IMG/VR virus record: IMGVR_UViG_3300012920_000084
Location: 1 to 42,632 of that record
From: a virus
DNA length: 42,632 nucleotides
Direction: 5' to 3' (one strand)
Numbering within the stretch: the first letter of the stretch is position 1; each line of letters starts with the position of its first letter. Under the pieces are notes generated by a model. The model ran no database searches. It saw only the letters and a program-made list of their open reading frames with translations, and had not been told where the DNA came from. The position numbers and the translations under genes were made by a program. Of this stretch, positions 15,220 through 22,434 are shown in pieces.

Positions 15220-16197
15220 TTATAGTTTTAATGTTTCAGACAAAAGAGGTTTAAGCTTTTCATGTACTATTTTAGTTCCATGTTCTTTTACTGCATCTGA
15301 TATATCTTTACATAGCGGCAACGCAGTGCCCTTTATATCATACAGTTCTAGATATCTATCTATAGCCTTATAACCTGCTTCATCATTATCAAATAGAGTT
15401 ATTACTTTCTTGTATTTCTTTTTTAAGTTTTCAATTAAGTAAGGTTTAATTACAGTATTCTCACTATCAGGTGCTATTGTTTCTATATTGTATCCTATAC
15501 TCTTTAGACACATAGCATCTTTTAATGATGAACATATAATCAAATAGGGCTTATCATACTTCAGTTGATCAAAGCCCTGCAGATAGCTTTTAACTTTATG
15601 GAACTTATGCTTTTTAGATTTTGGTTGATATATCTTATAGACATTACCATCCTTATCAAAGTAACCATACATATAAGGAGCCTCTATTTGTAGAGTCTTA
15701 ATCTCTTCATTCTCCTCCTTAAACATATTGTAGTATTGTATAGGCTTGACATTATAAGCATCAAGCAAGCTACTACCAATATTGTATGGCAACCAAACTG
15801 TAGAATCTTGTGCATTCCATTCTCTAGTCTGCACATGATCTATTTCCCATTTTGCTGCTACCTTAAATTTAACATTATTATACTCTTCTGATTTTGCATA
15901 TATATTGTAGTCTTCTACTATTCTTGTTACTGCTTGTGAGTAATCTATATTAAATAGTTCTTTTACTATATCAATATGACTACCATATTTACCGGTTGAG
16001 AAGCACTTAAACTTATACTGCATAATAGATTTATCTACATAAATACACATAGATGCAGTTCTCTCAGCTGGATTAAATATAGATTTCATTTTAATATCTT
16101 GTCCTGTAAGTTCTACAGGCAAGTCTAGATAATATTGAAATACCCAATAGCTTGGAACATCAGAGTCTCTTGATACTAAATTCTTGGTATTAAACAT
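15220..16197 (-). CDS. TOPRIM-domain DNA primase-like protein
   Basis: 325 residues from ATG 16197; a GTG at 16236 would add 13 residues but falls in a structured element. The N-terminal third resembles a degenerate CHC2-type zinc fold: IFNPAERTASMCIYVD and YKFKCFSTGKYGSHIDIV, without a full cysteine set. The TOPRIM core (about 217-275) has LFDNDEAG with D270 and D272, but the usual early Glu motif reads ICSSLKDAMCL, with Ser instead of Glu. This is the pattern of phage primase-like TOPRIM proteins. It probably primes synthesis for the family B polymerase with the DnaB-type helicase. Confidence 0.75.
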   Translation of the reverse strand: MFNTKNLVSRDSDVPSYWVFQYYLDLPVELTGQDIKMKSIFNPAERTASMCIYVDKSIMQYKFKCFSTGKYGSHIDIVKELFNIDYSQAVTRIVEDYNIYAKSEEYNNVKFKVAAKWEIDHVQTREWNAQDSTVWLPYNIGSSLLDAYNVKPIQYYNMFKEENEEIKTLQIEAPYMYGYFDKDGNVYKIYQPKSKKHKFHKVKSYLQGFDQLKYDKPYLIICSSLKDAMCLKSIGYNIETIAPDSENTVIKPYLIENLKKKYKKVITLFDNDEAGYKAIDRYLELYDIKGTALPLCKDISDAVKEHGTKIVHEKLKPLLSETLKL

Positions 16198-16208
16198 TTG
16201 CTCTATTA

Positions 16209-16310
16209 AATAAATACCGGGAGGGGCCTTGGTCACGCTATTGTAGTTTGACTCCCATTAAGCTGCTGTTGCCACGTCTGGACTAACACCAGTGAGCGCC
16301 CGGATTTATT
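16209..16310 (-). ncRNA. GC-rich structured RNA element before the primase gene
   Basis: A 12-bp closing stem with one bulged base is formed by 16209-16221 and 16299-16310 (AATAAAT + CCGGG with CCCGG + ATTTATT). Inside, GCGCU/AGCGU and CUGG/CCAG pairs can be drawn on the - strand. The stretch is much richer in G+C than neighbouring DNA and has no convincing reading frame. It is not a tRNA, as no T-arm is present. It lies between the SSB-like and primase genes, 11 bases before the primase ATG. A leader regulator, a processed RNA or an origin are all possible. Confidence 0.5.
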
Positions 16311-16318
16311 ATTAATTA

Positions 16319-16999
16319 TTATAAATCAAAATCATCACCTACACTAGATGTAGCTGGCTCAAATGATTTATTTCCTTCATTATTGTTATTCTCTTTCTTC
16401 TGTAATTTTCTAACATGTTCTGAGTTATTAAATGTAAGAAGTCTAGAGTTCTCTTTTTCAAGTGCTTCTAATGGAACACCATCTTTAGAGATACGTGGTA
16501 AATACAAGTCAAGGTTTACATAGCCATCCTTGTTCTCCCATTCTCTACCACCAATACATGCATTAAAGTATTCACTATTTGAGAATAAGTTGTTACACTC
16601 ATTCATGAACTCTTCAATAGTATTTGCTTCTATCTTATCAAGCTCCTCTCTTTTATTAAGAACTTCAGATAGGAAGATCATACCTTTTAGTATTTCATTA
16701 TCTCTACTGATTTCTACACCACTTGGTAACGTAGTATCTTTGTAAGGATAAGGGCTAAACCTAATTCTACCTACCTGGCCAGCATAACGCTCACCGTTAG
16801 GGTTATTTACATCTTTTAAGAAACCTTGGAATTCTCCTTCTTCTGGCTTACCCTCTACATGTAAAGTAATATTATAGGCATCAACATCATATGGTGTTTG
16901 ATCAAATGTAATGTTATTGATTTTAATAACATTATTACCTGCTCCCATTACTGGTTTTGTTCTACCACTACCGGCAGACATATCTTTAGTATTAAACAT
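16319..16999 (-). CDS. Putative single-stranded DNA-binding protein
   Basis: 226 residues. A beta-rich body (about 20-180) with several aromatic residues (FSPYPYK, EYFNACIGG, YVNLDLYLP) is followed by a low-complexity Glu/Asn linker and a short acidic end (SSVGDDFDL). This arrangement, an OB-like core plus flexible linker and acidic tip, is that of phage SSBs. It sits between the Sak4-like ATPase and primase, as expected for a recombination/replication SSB. Direct sequence homology was not established. Confidence 0.6.
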   Translation of the reverse strand: MFNTKDMSAGSGRTKPVMGAGNNVIKINNITFDQTPYDVDAYNITLHVEGKPEEGEFQGFLKDVNNPNGERYAGQVGRIRFSPYPYKDTTLPSGVEISRDNEILKGMIFLSEVLNKREELDKIEANTIEEFMNECNNLFSNSEYFNACIGGREWENKDGYVNLDLYLPRISKDGVPLEALEKENSRLLTFNNSEHVRKLQKKENNNNEGNKSFEPATSSVGDDFDL

Positions 17000-17032
17000 A
17001 ATTTTTGAATTTACTTTTAAAATTTAACTTAA

Positions 17033-17716
17033 TTAATTATCATACTTGTTTATGCAATCCAATACATAAGCAAGATCATTTGGAATGAATGGTTCTTCAA
17101 ACATACCCATTGGTGATTTACATGTATTCTCTCCATTGTTTTGGGTTTCAAAACCATATTCAAGAACACCATCATCATCTTTACGTACTTTACCAAATAA
17201 CACTATAGAGAAAAGACCTTCTAGTGTCAAAGCATTATCAATCATCTTACCTACAGTCTTAGCTTTCACTCTTTTGTGTCCGTTAATATCTGTAGACTCT
17301 TCTGAATGAGTCAAGAAAAATATAGTGAGATCAGATCTCATGTCCTTTGGTAACTTAGCTACATGTGCAAGATTAGCTGCTATAGATGTAAATTTATCAT
17401 AGCCTTTCTCTTGCGCTCTATCAAAGTACTCAAAGGAACTCATATACTGCCAGTCATCTACAACTAATGTTGTAACGTGTGGCATATTATCATTAACATG
17501 CTTCATAGCTTTTGCAACTCCAGCTGCGGAAGATACTGATACAAGATTACCTTTTGGGTTATCTTTATTCATTGGTGTATACTTGCTCTTCCAGCCCTTA
17601 AATGGTAAAGGTTTGTTAGCAATATTAATAATTACTGTGTTTTGAGGATCTAATGTCCTCATGCTTGTTGATTTGCCTGACCCTGAGTCAGCAATAATTA
17701 ATACAGATTGTGCCAT
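17033..17716 (-). CDS. Sak4-like RecA-fold ATPase
   Basis: 227 residues. Walker A ADSGSGKST (residues 9-17) and Walker B TLVVDDWQYM (about 83-92) in a compact RecA-like NTPase, typical of phage Sak4/AAA_24 proteins that act with SSB in single-strand annealing recombination. The downstream SSB-like gene supports that role. The start overlaps the preceding stop by one base. Confidence 0.75.
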   Translation of the reverse strand: MAQSVLIIADSGSGKSTSMRTLDPQNTVIINIANKPLPFKGWKSKYTPMNKDNPKGNLVSVSSAAGVAKAMKHVNDNMPHVTTLVVDDWQYMSSFEYFDRAQEKGYDKFTSIAANLAHVAKLPKDMRSDLTIFFLTHSEESTDINGHKRVKAKTVGKMIDNALTLEGLFSIVLFGKVRKDDDGVLEYGFETQNNGENTCKSPMGMFEEPFIPNDLAYVLDCINKYDN

Positions 17717-18249
17717 TAATTCATCTTGTTTAAAATGTGATACATAGTTTTATTTATATTATTTAGTGTTTCATTAATCTGTAATAATGCATCTACTACT
17801 GTTGGATCTTTCTTATCATCTGGATTAGGAAGATTTGCAAAGTCTAATATTTCTTTAGACTCTCTCTTTTCCGTAATATCTCTTATTACAATCAATTCAC
17901 TTACAGGTATCAAGTGTCTTTGATATCCTGATTTACTCTCAGTCAGCTCATATTCATCACGCCAATGTGGGTTGTACTTGTGTAGATACAAAGTTCTTTT
18001 AGGATCTTCTGATTCATAGTCAATACTAACAAACTCTGTGTATATATCTTCACTCTTTTCTAACTCACTAGGGAAGAAACTAACATGTAGTTCATCCTTG
18101 CCGCTAGGTCTATAAGCCATCTTAGGTATATATAATGCATTAGTTAAATCATTATTACTGAACCACTCCTGGTGAGTTTCACGCAACTTTTTAACTTTTG
18201 CTTTTCTTTCTTCTGGTGACATATAACTTTTATTTTTTGTTGTGATCAT
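17716..18249 (-). CDS. Hypothetical protein (177 aa)
   Basis: Not recognised. A basic N-terminal helix (KAKVKKLRETHQEWF), a beta-rich middle, and a C-terminal helix about 150-177 with a coiled-coil-like Asn/Leu/Ile pattern. ATGA overlap with the DnaB-like gene upstream and one-base overlap with the Sak4-like gene downstream show it is part of the replication operon. An accessory to the helicase or recombinase is inferred. Confidence 0.6.
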   Translation of the reverse strand: MITTKNKSYMSPEERKAKVKKLRETHQEWFSNNDLTNALYIPKMAYRPSGKDELHVSFFPSELEKSEDIYTEFVSIDYESEDPKRTLYLHKYNPHWRDEYELTESKSGYQRHLIPVSELIVIRDITEKRESKEILDFANLPNPDDKKDPTVVDALLQINETLNNINKTMYHILNKMN

Positions 18250-19205
18250 CTTCTTTGTTGTGTCTCAGGTGTATTCATCTCTGCTATCTCCATTTGCTCA
18301 AATTGAGCTTTAAAGAAACTCATTCTTGCATCACCATTTCTTGCTTTCAAGAAGTGTAATACAAGCGTCCTATCATCCTCTATGATATATCTGTCTGGTC
18401 CATAGTACCTGATCTTCTGCTTTGCTGGCCTGTTGATACCTATCAAAGTATCAGCATGCTGTAACATAGCATCAGAACCAAATATATCTGACTCAAGGAT
18501 ATAGTTACCATACTTACCATCAACAGCCCTATCAGGGTTATCAATATTCCTATTGAGCTGTGACAGTGCAACAAATAAACAAGGATACTCTCTTTTAACT
18601 TGTGTAAAGAACTCACCTAATTCAAATAGCATATCTAAACTACTATTCTGATAGGGCGCTCTTTTAACAAGCATAGTGTGATCCAATGTTATTATTGTTC
18701 TTTTGCCTTTATGCATTGTCATATACATATCAATCTGCTCACGCATTTGATTTACCGTCATAGGACGGCTGACAATATCTACAGGATACTTAACACGTTC
18801 CTTAGCATATTGGTGGCACTTATTTAGTACATCAGTAGTAATCTTACTGCCTGCACTACATAATTCTTTATAAGTTTTACCAGTTATAGAACTAAATTCT
18901 CTGATAGCTGAGGTTCTACCAACCATCTCAAATTGAAATTCTAAGACTCTAAACTCATCCTGTGGATTAAGTATAAATGATTCTCTCACTATCTGATCTT
19001 TGATAAGTGTTTTACCTGAACCAGGTCTACCACCTATTACAGTTAGTGTATTCCATTCTAATCCATCTGTGGTAGCATCATTAAACTTAGGCCATGGTGT
19101 ATATATTGACTTTTCTTCTCCAGTCTGTCTACGGTACATGTATTTAAGCGCTTCATTGAAGGCTGCATACTGACCTACCCAAGCTTCTGTTGCTTTTTTT
19201 GCCAT
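18246..19205 (-). CDS. DnaB-type replicative helicase (C-terminal ATPase domain)
   Basis: 319 residues, corresponding to the RecA-like ATPase half of DnaB. Walker A GGRPGSGKT (58-66), Walker B ITLDHTML, the LSQLNR motif (H3/H4 region) and the arginine-finger segment FLKARNGD are present. The usual N-terminal primase-binding domain is missing or reduced to about 40 residues. It should unwind the fork as a hexamer. It is preceded by the putative loader and DnaA-like genes and followed by the recombination set, making a compact replication operon. Confidence 0.85.
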   Translation of the reverse strand: MAKKATEAWVGQYAAFNEALKYMYRRQTGEEKSIYTPWPKFNDATTDGLEWNTLTVIGGRPGSGKTLIKDQIVRESFILNPQDEFRVLEFQFEMVGRTSAIREFSSITGKTYKELCSAGSKITTDVLNKCHQYAKERVKYPVDIVSRPMTVNQMREQIDMYMTMHKGKRTIITLDHTMLVKRAPYQNSSLDMLFELGEFFTQVKREYPCLFVALSQLNRNIDNPDRAVDGKYGNYILESDIFGSDAMLQHADTLIGINRPAKQKIRYYGPDRYIIEDDRTLVLHFLKARNGDARMSFFKAQFEQMEIAEMNTPETQQRR

Positions 19206-19206
19206 A

Positions 19207-19800
19207 CTATACTACTTTTTCTTTAAAGTGTTTATCTTCAGTATCTATTCCTTCTTTTATAAGATCACAATAGTCTGCCAATGGAGATGATTTGACCTTA
19301 TTTTTATCTTGTTTGCAAATAAAATATTGACTTGTTACCATATATCTATAGTCTTTATCTCTATATTCATTTACATACATTTTAGTTGCTTTAATAATAT
19401 CTTCCCATGTGTGACCATAAGAAGAGAAGAACCATCTGAATGCTGTAGATAATGCTTTAATATTTTGTCTTGCTGGTTTACCACTTGGTAACCTTTTAGC
19501 AGGAAAGATTTCTCTATACTGCTCTATATGCTTGACAAAGTCTTTACCCATTATTTCTGCATCAGTTTTCTTCTTTGCTTTTATAAAGTAACTATCAAGG
19601 ACTGCTAATACTTTAGTAGATTCAGGTGTAAGTTTATATACACCATCTTCTATAGTTAGAAATCCTTTACGTACTAGTAATTCTTTTGTCTTACCAGTAT
19701 TATATTGACTCAGTGATATTTTCTCCTTTATGGAAAATAGCAAGAGACATTGATTTGGGGTTAATCCCTTTTTTATTATCAGATTCAGTAAGTCCCACAT
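19207..19800 (-). CDS. Winged-helix protein, possible helicase loader
   Basis: 197 residues. The N-terminus (about 1-70) reads like a winged helix: LTPNQCLLLFSIKEKISL, a recognition helix and a TIEDGVYKLT wing. The C-terminal half (about 95-175) has helices with GKPARQNIKALSTAFRWFFS and YRYMVTSQYFICKQDK. It is the gene directly before the DnaB-like helicase (1-base gap), the common place of loaders. It overlaps the 3' end of the DnaA-like gene by 101 bases. A loader or initiator role is inferred. Confidence 0.6.
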   Translation of the reverse strand: MWDLLNLIIKKGLTPNQCLLLFSIKEKISLSQYNTGKTKELLVRKGFLTIEDGVYKLTPESTKVLAVLDSYFIKAKKKTDAEIMGKDFVKHIEQYREIFPAKRLPSGKPARQNIKALSTAFRWFFSSYGHTWEDIIKATKMYVNEYRDKDYRYMVTSQYFICKQDKNKVKSSPLADYCDLIKEGIDTEDKHFKEKVV

Positions 19801-20197
19801 CTGTCAAATATTTAGTTAAGTTATCATATGCGTCTAAAAATAATTCATCCTTGGTTGCTATCATATTATCTCCTACTTTCTCTGCATGTAGTACTGTTGC
19901 ATGATGCATACCCATAGCTCTTGCTATAGCACTACTCTTATAACACCTTTCTCTTCTTAAGATATACATGAGTGCTTGCTTTATTGCAACTACCTCACGC
20001 TTTCTTGTTGTGCCTTTAAAAGTGTTACCTATGTTACATTCAGGAAATGCTAATCTTGTATATTCAAGAGCATTTTTTACAGTTTCATCCAGTTCTCTAT
20101 TCCTGTCTACAGATTTGTAAACATAAAGATTTGCATAACGCTTATATTTTCTTTTAAGATAAGTACGGATGATTTCTACGTCTTGTTCTAACGACAT
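19700..20197 (-). CDS. Stand-alone DnaA domain IV-like protein
   Basis: 165 residues. Residues about 64-112 fit the DnaA C-terminal DNA-binding domain: RKREVVAIKQALMYILRRE, a helix with SSAIARAMG and the signature MHHATVLHAEKVG (97-109), which matches the DnaA-box recognition helix DHTTVLHA. No ATPase domain is present. It may bind DnaA-box-like sites at the phage origin and recruit the loader and helicase encoded next. It has its own promoter within the end of the UDG gene. Its last 33 codons overlap the next gene in another frame. Confidence 0.8.
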   Translation of the reverse strand: MSLEQDVEIIRTYLKRKYKRYANLYVYKSVDRNRELDETVKNALEYTRLAFPECNIGNTFKGTTRKREVVAIKQALMYILRRERCYKSSAIARAMGMHHATVLHAEKVGDNMIATKDELFLDAYDNLTKYLTDVGLTESDNKKGINPKSMSLAIFHKGENITESI

Positions 20198-20215
20198 ATT
20201 AATTGGTTTTTGAAA

Positions 20216-20248
20216 TGTAAATATACGATTTTATACCCAGTTTATCAA
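20216..20248 (-). promoter_or_regulatory. Promoter of the DnaA-like gene
   Basis: On the - strand TTG (20248-20246), 20-base spacer, TATATTTA (20225-20218), continuing as TATATTTACA, 19 bases before the ATG. The element and its distance are the same as before the DUF932 gene. It lies across the 3' end of the UDG gene. Confidence 0.6.
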
Positions 20249-20965
20249 GGGTTTATTAACCGATTTTAAGTGTTCATTGATACGGTTCCAACAGTCATTG
20301 TGTTCCCATTTACCACCACGATACGCAGCTGAGGCTGGATGAGGTAGATGTATATTATATTGACCAGGGAAATACTTTTCATACTGTTGAGCCTTACGAC
20401 CCATATATACAATAGCAAGTTTATCACTTAGATTATTAATCTCTTTAAGGAGATAGGCAGTGAAGGGTTTCCATACTTCATAATGGGCGCCCACTGCTTG
20501 AACTTGGGTAGTAAAGGCAGTGTTTAGAAGTATAACTCCCTGCTTAGACCATCTTGACAAATCCGGATCAGCGCTATGTATGTTCTGATACAGTGTTGAA
20601 AAGATGTAGCGTAGAGAAGCCTCAGCTTTCCCTTTCTTGCTACAGCTAAACGCAATCCCGTCAGCAACTCCAGCTTGTGGGTATGGATCTTGTCCAATAA
20701 TTACTACCTTTACGTCCCCAGGCTCACAATGCAAAAACGCATTGAATATATCTCCATATTTGGGTGTGAACCTTTTACCTTCATTTATTTGATTTACTAA
20801 GTAATTAAATACGTTAGTATGATCAGGACCATTTATCCATGGCCCAAGTATAGATAACCATCTGCTATCACCAAACTTCTCTATTAGTTTGACTCTTTTT
20901 TCATTGATATCTATTGAGTTCTCGTTATTTTTATCTAAATTTGTTTGAAACATTTCTATTTGCAT
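20231..20965 (-). CDS. ung: Uracil-DNA glycosylase (family 1)
   Basis: 244 residues. Family-1 motifs: water-activating loop GQDPYP (91-96, D93), LLNTAFT in the middle, and H209-PASAAY in place of HPSPLS. The usual His after GQDPY is Pro here. The enzyme removes uracil from DNA, starting base excision repair. A phage with it presumably keeps uracil out of its genome. The gene is divergent to the lone + gene at 20979, only 13 bases apart, and contains that gene's promoter near its start and the DnaA-like gene's promoter near its end. Confidence 0.93.
   Translation of the reverse strand: MQIEMFQTNLDKNNENSIDINEKRVKLIEKFGDSRWLSILGPWINGPDHTNVFNYLVNQINEGKRFTPKYGDIFNAFLHCEPGDVKVVIIGQDPYPQAGVADGIAFSCSKKGKAEASLRYIFSTLYQNIHSADPDLSRWSKQGVILLNTAFTTQVQAVGAHYEVWKPFTAYLLKEINNLSDKLAIVYMGRKAQQYEKYFPGQYNIHLPHPASAAYRGGKWEHNDCWNRINEHLKSVNKPLINWV
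20914..20943 (+). promoter_or_regulatory. Consensus Bacteroidota promoter for the lone + gene
   Basis: TTG (20914-20916), exactly 19 bases, then TAAATTTG (20936-20943): a perfect match to TTG-N19-TAnnTTTG. The predicted start of transcription is near 20949, giving a leader of about 30 bases before the ATG at 20979. It lies within the UDG coding sequence. Confidence 0.75.
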
Positions 20966-20978
20966 AAAATTATTTATT

Positions 20979-21401
20979 ATGAGTGAAAAAATTAATGTAG
21001 CTCCTAAGTGGGATACAACAAAGAATATTGAAAATATTACAATAAATCCAGGTTATATCTATGCATTCCAAGATGTATTAATGTATTATATTAATAGTGT
21101 TATTCCTAATCCAGAGGACGTAGGACCAATCATCAGAAAATGCGGTGATGTTATATCAGGTGAAATCAAACTTGAAGATGCTAAATTTAAATGGTATGAA
21201 CAGCATATGTATGCTATATACTCTTTATTAGAGTTACTTAGATATCAAGCAACTGAACAAGGTTTAGCTATCAAGGATGATAGAACTATTGATGCAGAAG
21301 ACTTAAAGAAGCTTACGGAAGCTGTTTTACAAGGTCAAACTGATATAGTTAAAGAATTAGAGAAGAAGATTACTGATGATGTAAATAGTCAATCAACGTA
21401 A
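20979..21401 (+). CDS. Lone + strand hypothetical protein in the early module
   Basis: 140 residues, not recognised. Mostly helical, with a conserved-looking NPGYIYAFQDVLMYYINSVI segment (about 23-42), a WYEQHMYAIYSLLELL helix and an acidic, coiled-coil-like C-terminus (about 105-140). It is the only + gene inside the 28-kb - strand module. It has its own consensus promoter and overlaps the converging NinB-like gene by 9 bases at its 3' end. Independent timing, or antisense effects on both neighbours, are possible. Confidence 0.7.
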   Translation: MSEKINVAPKWDTTKNIENITINPGYIYAFQDVLMYYINSVIPNPEDVGPIIRKCGDVISGEIKLEDAKFKWYEQHMYAIYSLLELLRYQATEQGLAIKDDRTIDAEDLKKLTEAVLQGQTDIVKELEKKITDDVNSQST

Positions 21402-21785
21402 TTGCATTCCATTAAAGTCTCCAATCTCTATCAGAGCTTGTATTACTAAATTAAGTTCATCCTTATCACATTGTGCAAAGGATTTACAATACTCTACATT
21501 ATTTCTTGTAAAGCATAGGCCAGCTTGGCGCTTAGCTTGTAACTTAATCTCTTCAAAAGTATATCCAAGGTACTGTGCTATCTCTCTTATCATTGCATGA
21601 GCTCTTGCAAGTTGTGCATTACTACCTTTATCTGTACTATAGCCCATATGTAGATCTATTGCAGTTCCATCTGGGACGTCTTTAAGAAAGTTGGTAAACC
21701 TACTCTCTTGTGCTTTATTTGGAAAGTCAAGCTGACCGTTTTTAACAGCCAGCGTGACAAATATATTATTCTTCATGGTGATCAT
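21393..21785 (-). CDS. NinB/Orf-like recombination protein (tentative)
   Basis: 130 residues (127 from the ATG at 21776). The DLHMGYSTDKGSNAQLARAH, MIREIAQYLGYTFEEIKLQA and C-terminal DELNLVIQALIEIGDFNG segments recall phage NinB/Orf-type proteins that help RecA-like recombination. I saw no strict motif, so the family is tentative. The upstream gene overlaps by up to 20 bases; the lone + gene ends in the last 9 bases. Confidence 0.5.
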   Translation of the reverse strand: MITMKNNIFVTLAVKNGQLDFPNKAQESRFTNFLKDVPDGTAIDLHMGYSTDKGSNAQLARAHAMIREIAQYLGYTFEEIKLQAKRQAGLCFTRNNVEYCKSFAQCDKDELNLVIQALIEIGDFNGMQLR

Positions 21786-22035
21786 ATAGTTTCTCTTCTA
21801 TATCAGCTTGATCATCTAGACATAAATAAGGCCAGATGTTTACGCTTACTAAAAGACCATTCTTATCTTTTACTTCAGCATATGCTGCATATATATTGAC
21901 AGAAGGTGCTGAGCCAGGATGACCTGGATCACCATTAGGATACGTATGTATCATAGGTTCTCCTGGGTCATACTCATACTCAACTTCTACCCACTGACCA
22001 TTATCAAGTTCATAATCATGTGTGTATTTACTCAT
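21766..22035 (-). CDS. Hypothetical acidic protein (89 aa)
   Basis: Not recognised. An acidic, Tyr/Pro-rich, beta-like sequence beginning MSKYTHDYELDNGQWVEVEY, with DPGEPMIHTYPNGDPGHPGS as a loop. Such small proteins are widespread in phage early regions and often interfere with host proteins. There is no direct evidence here. It overlaps the NinB-like gene start and follows a small membrane peptide gene. Confidence 0.6.
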   Translation of the reverse strand: MSKYTHDYELDNGQWVEVEYEYDPGEPMIHTYPNGDPGHPGSAPSVNIYAAYAEVKDKNGLLVSVNIWPYLCLDDQADIEEKLYDHHEE

Positions 22036-22039
22036 AATA

Positions 22040-22198
22040 TTAATTAACCATTAGTACTACGCCCATAACTAATATCATTGCTATAAATATTATACCAATA
22101 ATGTTAACTATTTGCATTTCCATTTCTCTTCTTCTTTTACGTTCTGCAATTGTTACATATCTTTTTGGGATCTTTCTTTTAAATATATTTAAGTTCAT
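22040..22198 (-). CDS. Small single-pass membrane protein (52 aa)
   Basis: ATG at 22198, TAA at 22040-22042. The first 28 residues are basic (MNLNIFKRKIPKRYVTIAER, then KRRRE), followed by one hydrophobic helix (about 30-52) reaching the C-terminus. Its ATG overlaps the stop of the zinc-ribbon gene by one base (TAATG). Same design as the 44-aa protein at 8759. Function unknown; inner-membrane anchoring is expected. Confidence 0.6.
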   Translation of the reverse strand: MNLNIFKRKIPKRYVTIAERKRRREMEMQIVNIIGIIFIAMILVMGVVLMVN

Positions 22199-22434
22199 TA
22201 TTTAAATCTTAAAGTGTTACCTTCTACTAATATAAATTCCTGACCACATACATCACATATTACATCTGTTTCATTACGCAATATGCTATGATTGTGACAG
22301 TTTGGACATTGCATAGAGTCTTCATGTATAAACTCTTCACATGTCACACGTGCTAATTCTTGTATAAATGCATCATGGCTGCCATTATATTCTTCTTCAA
22401 CCATTTGCATATACATTTCTTTCATTCTACCCAT
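22198..22434 (-). CDS. Zinc-ribbon protein (78 aa)
   Basis: Starts at the ATG at 22434 (MGRMKEMYMQMVEEEYNG), eight bases inside the helicase stop. A longer reading from 22473 would overlap the helicase by 47. The acidic helical N-terminal half is followed by a zinc ribbon CPNCH...CDVCG (about 43-64). Such ribbons often recognise nucleic acid or RNA polymerase. Directly follows the SF2 helicase, so a partner role is possible. Confidence 0.6.
   Translation of the reverse strand: MGRMKEMYMQMVEEEYNGSHDAFIQELARVTCEEFIHEDSMQCPNCHNHSILRNETDVICDVCGQEFILVEGNTLRFK

Noticed and set aside
16198-16236. GTG start for the primase
   Set aside because: The extra 13 codons fall within the structured GC-rich element and have no resemblance to primases.
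16209-16310. A tRNA or tmRNA at the GC-rich element
   Set aside because: No T-arm, anticodon arm or CCA end can be drawn on either strand.
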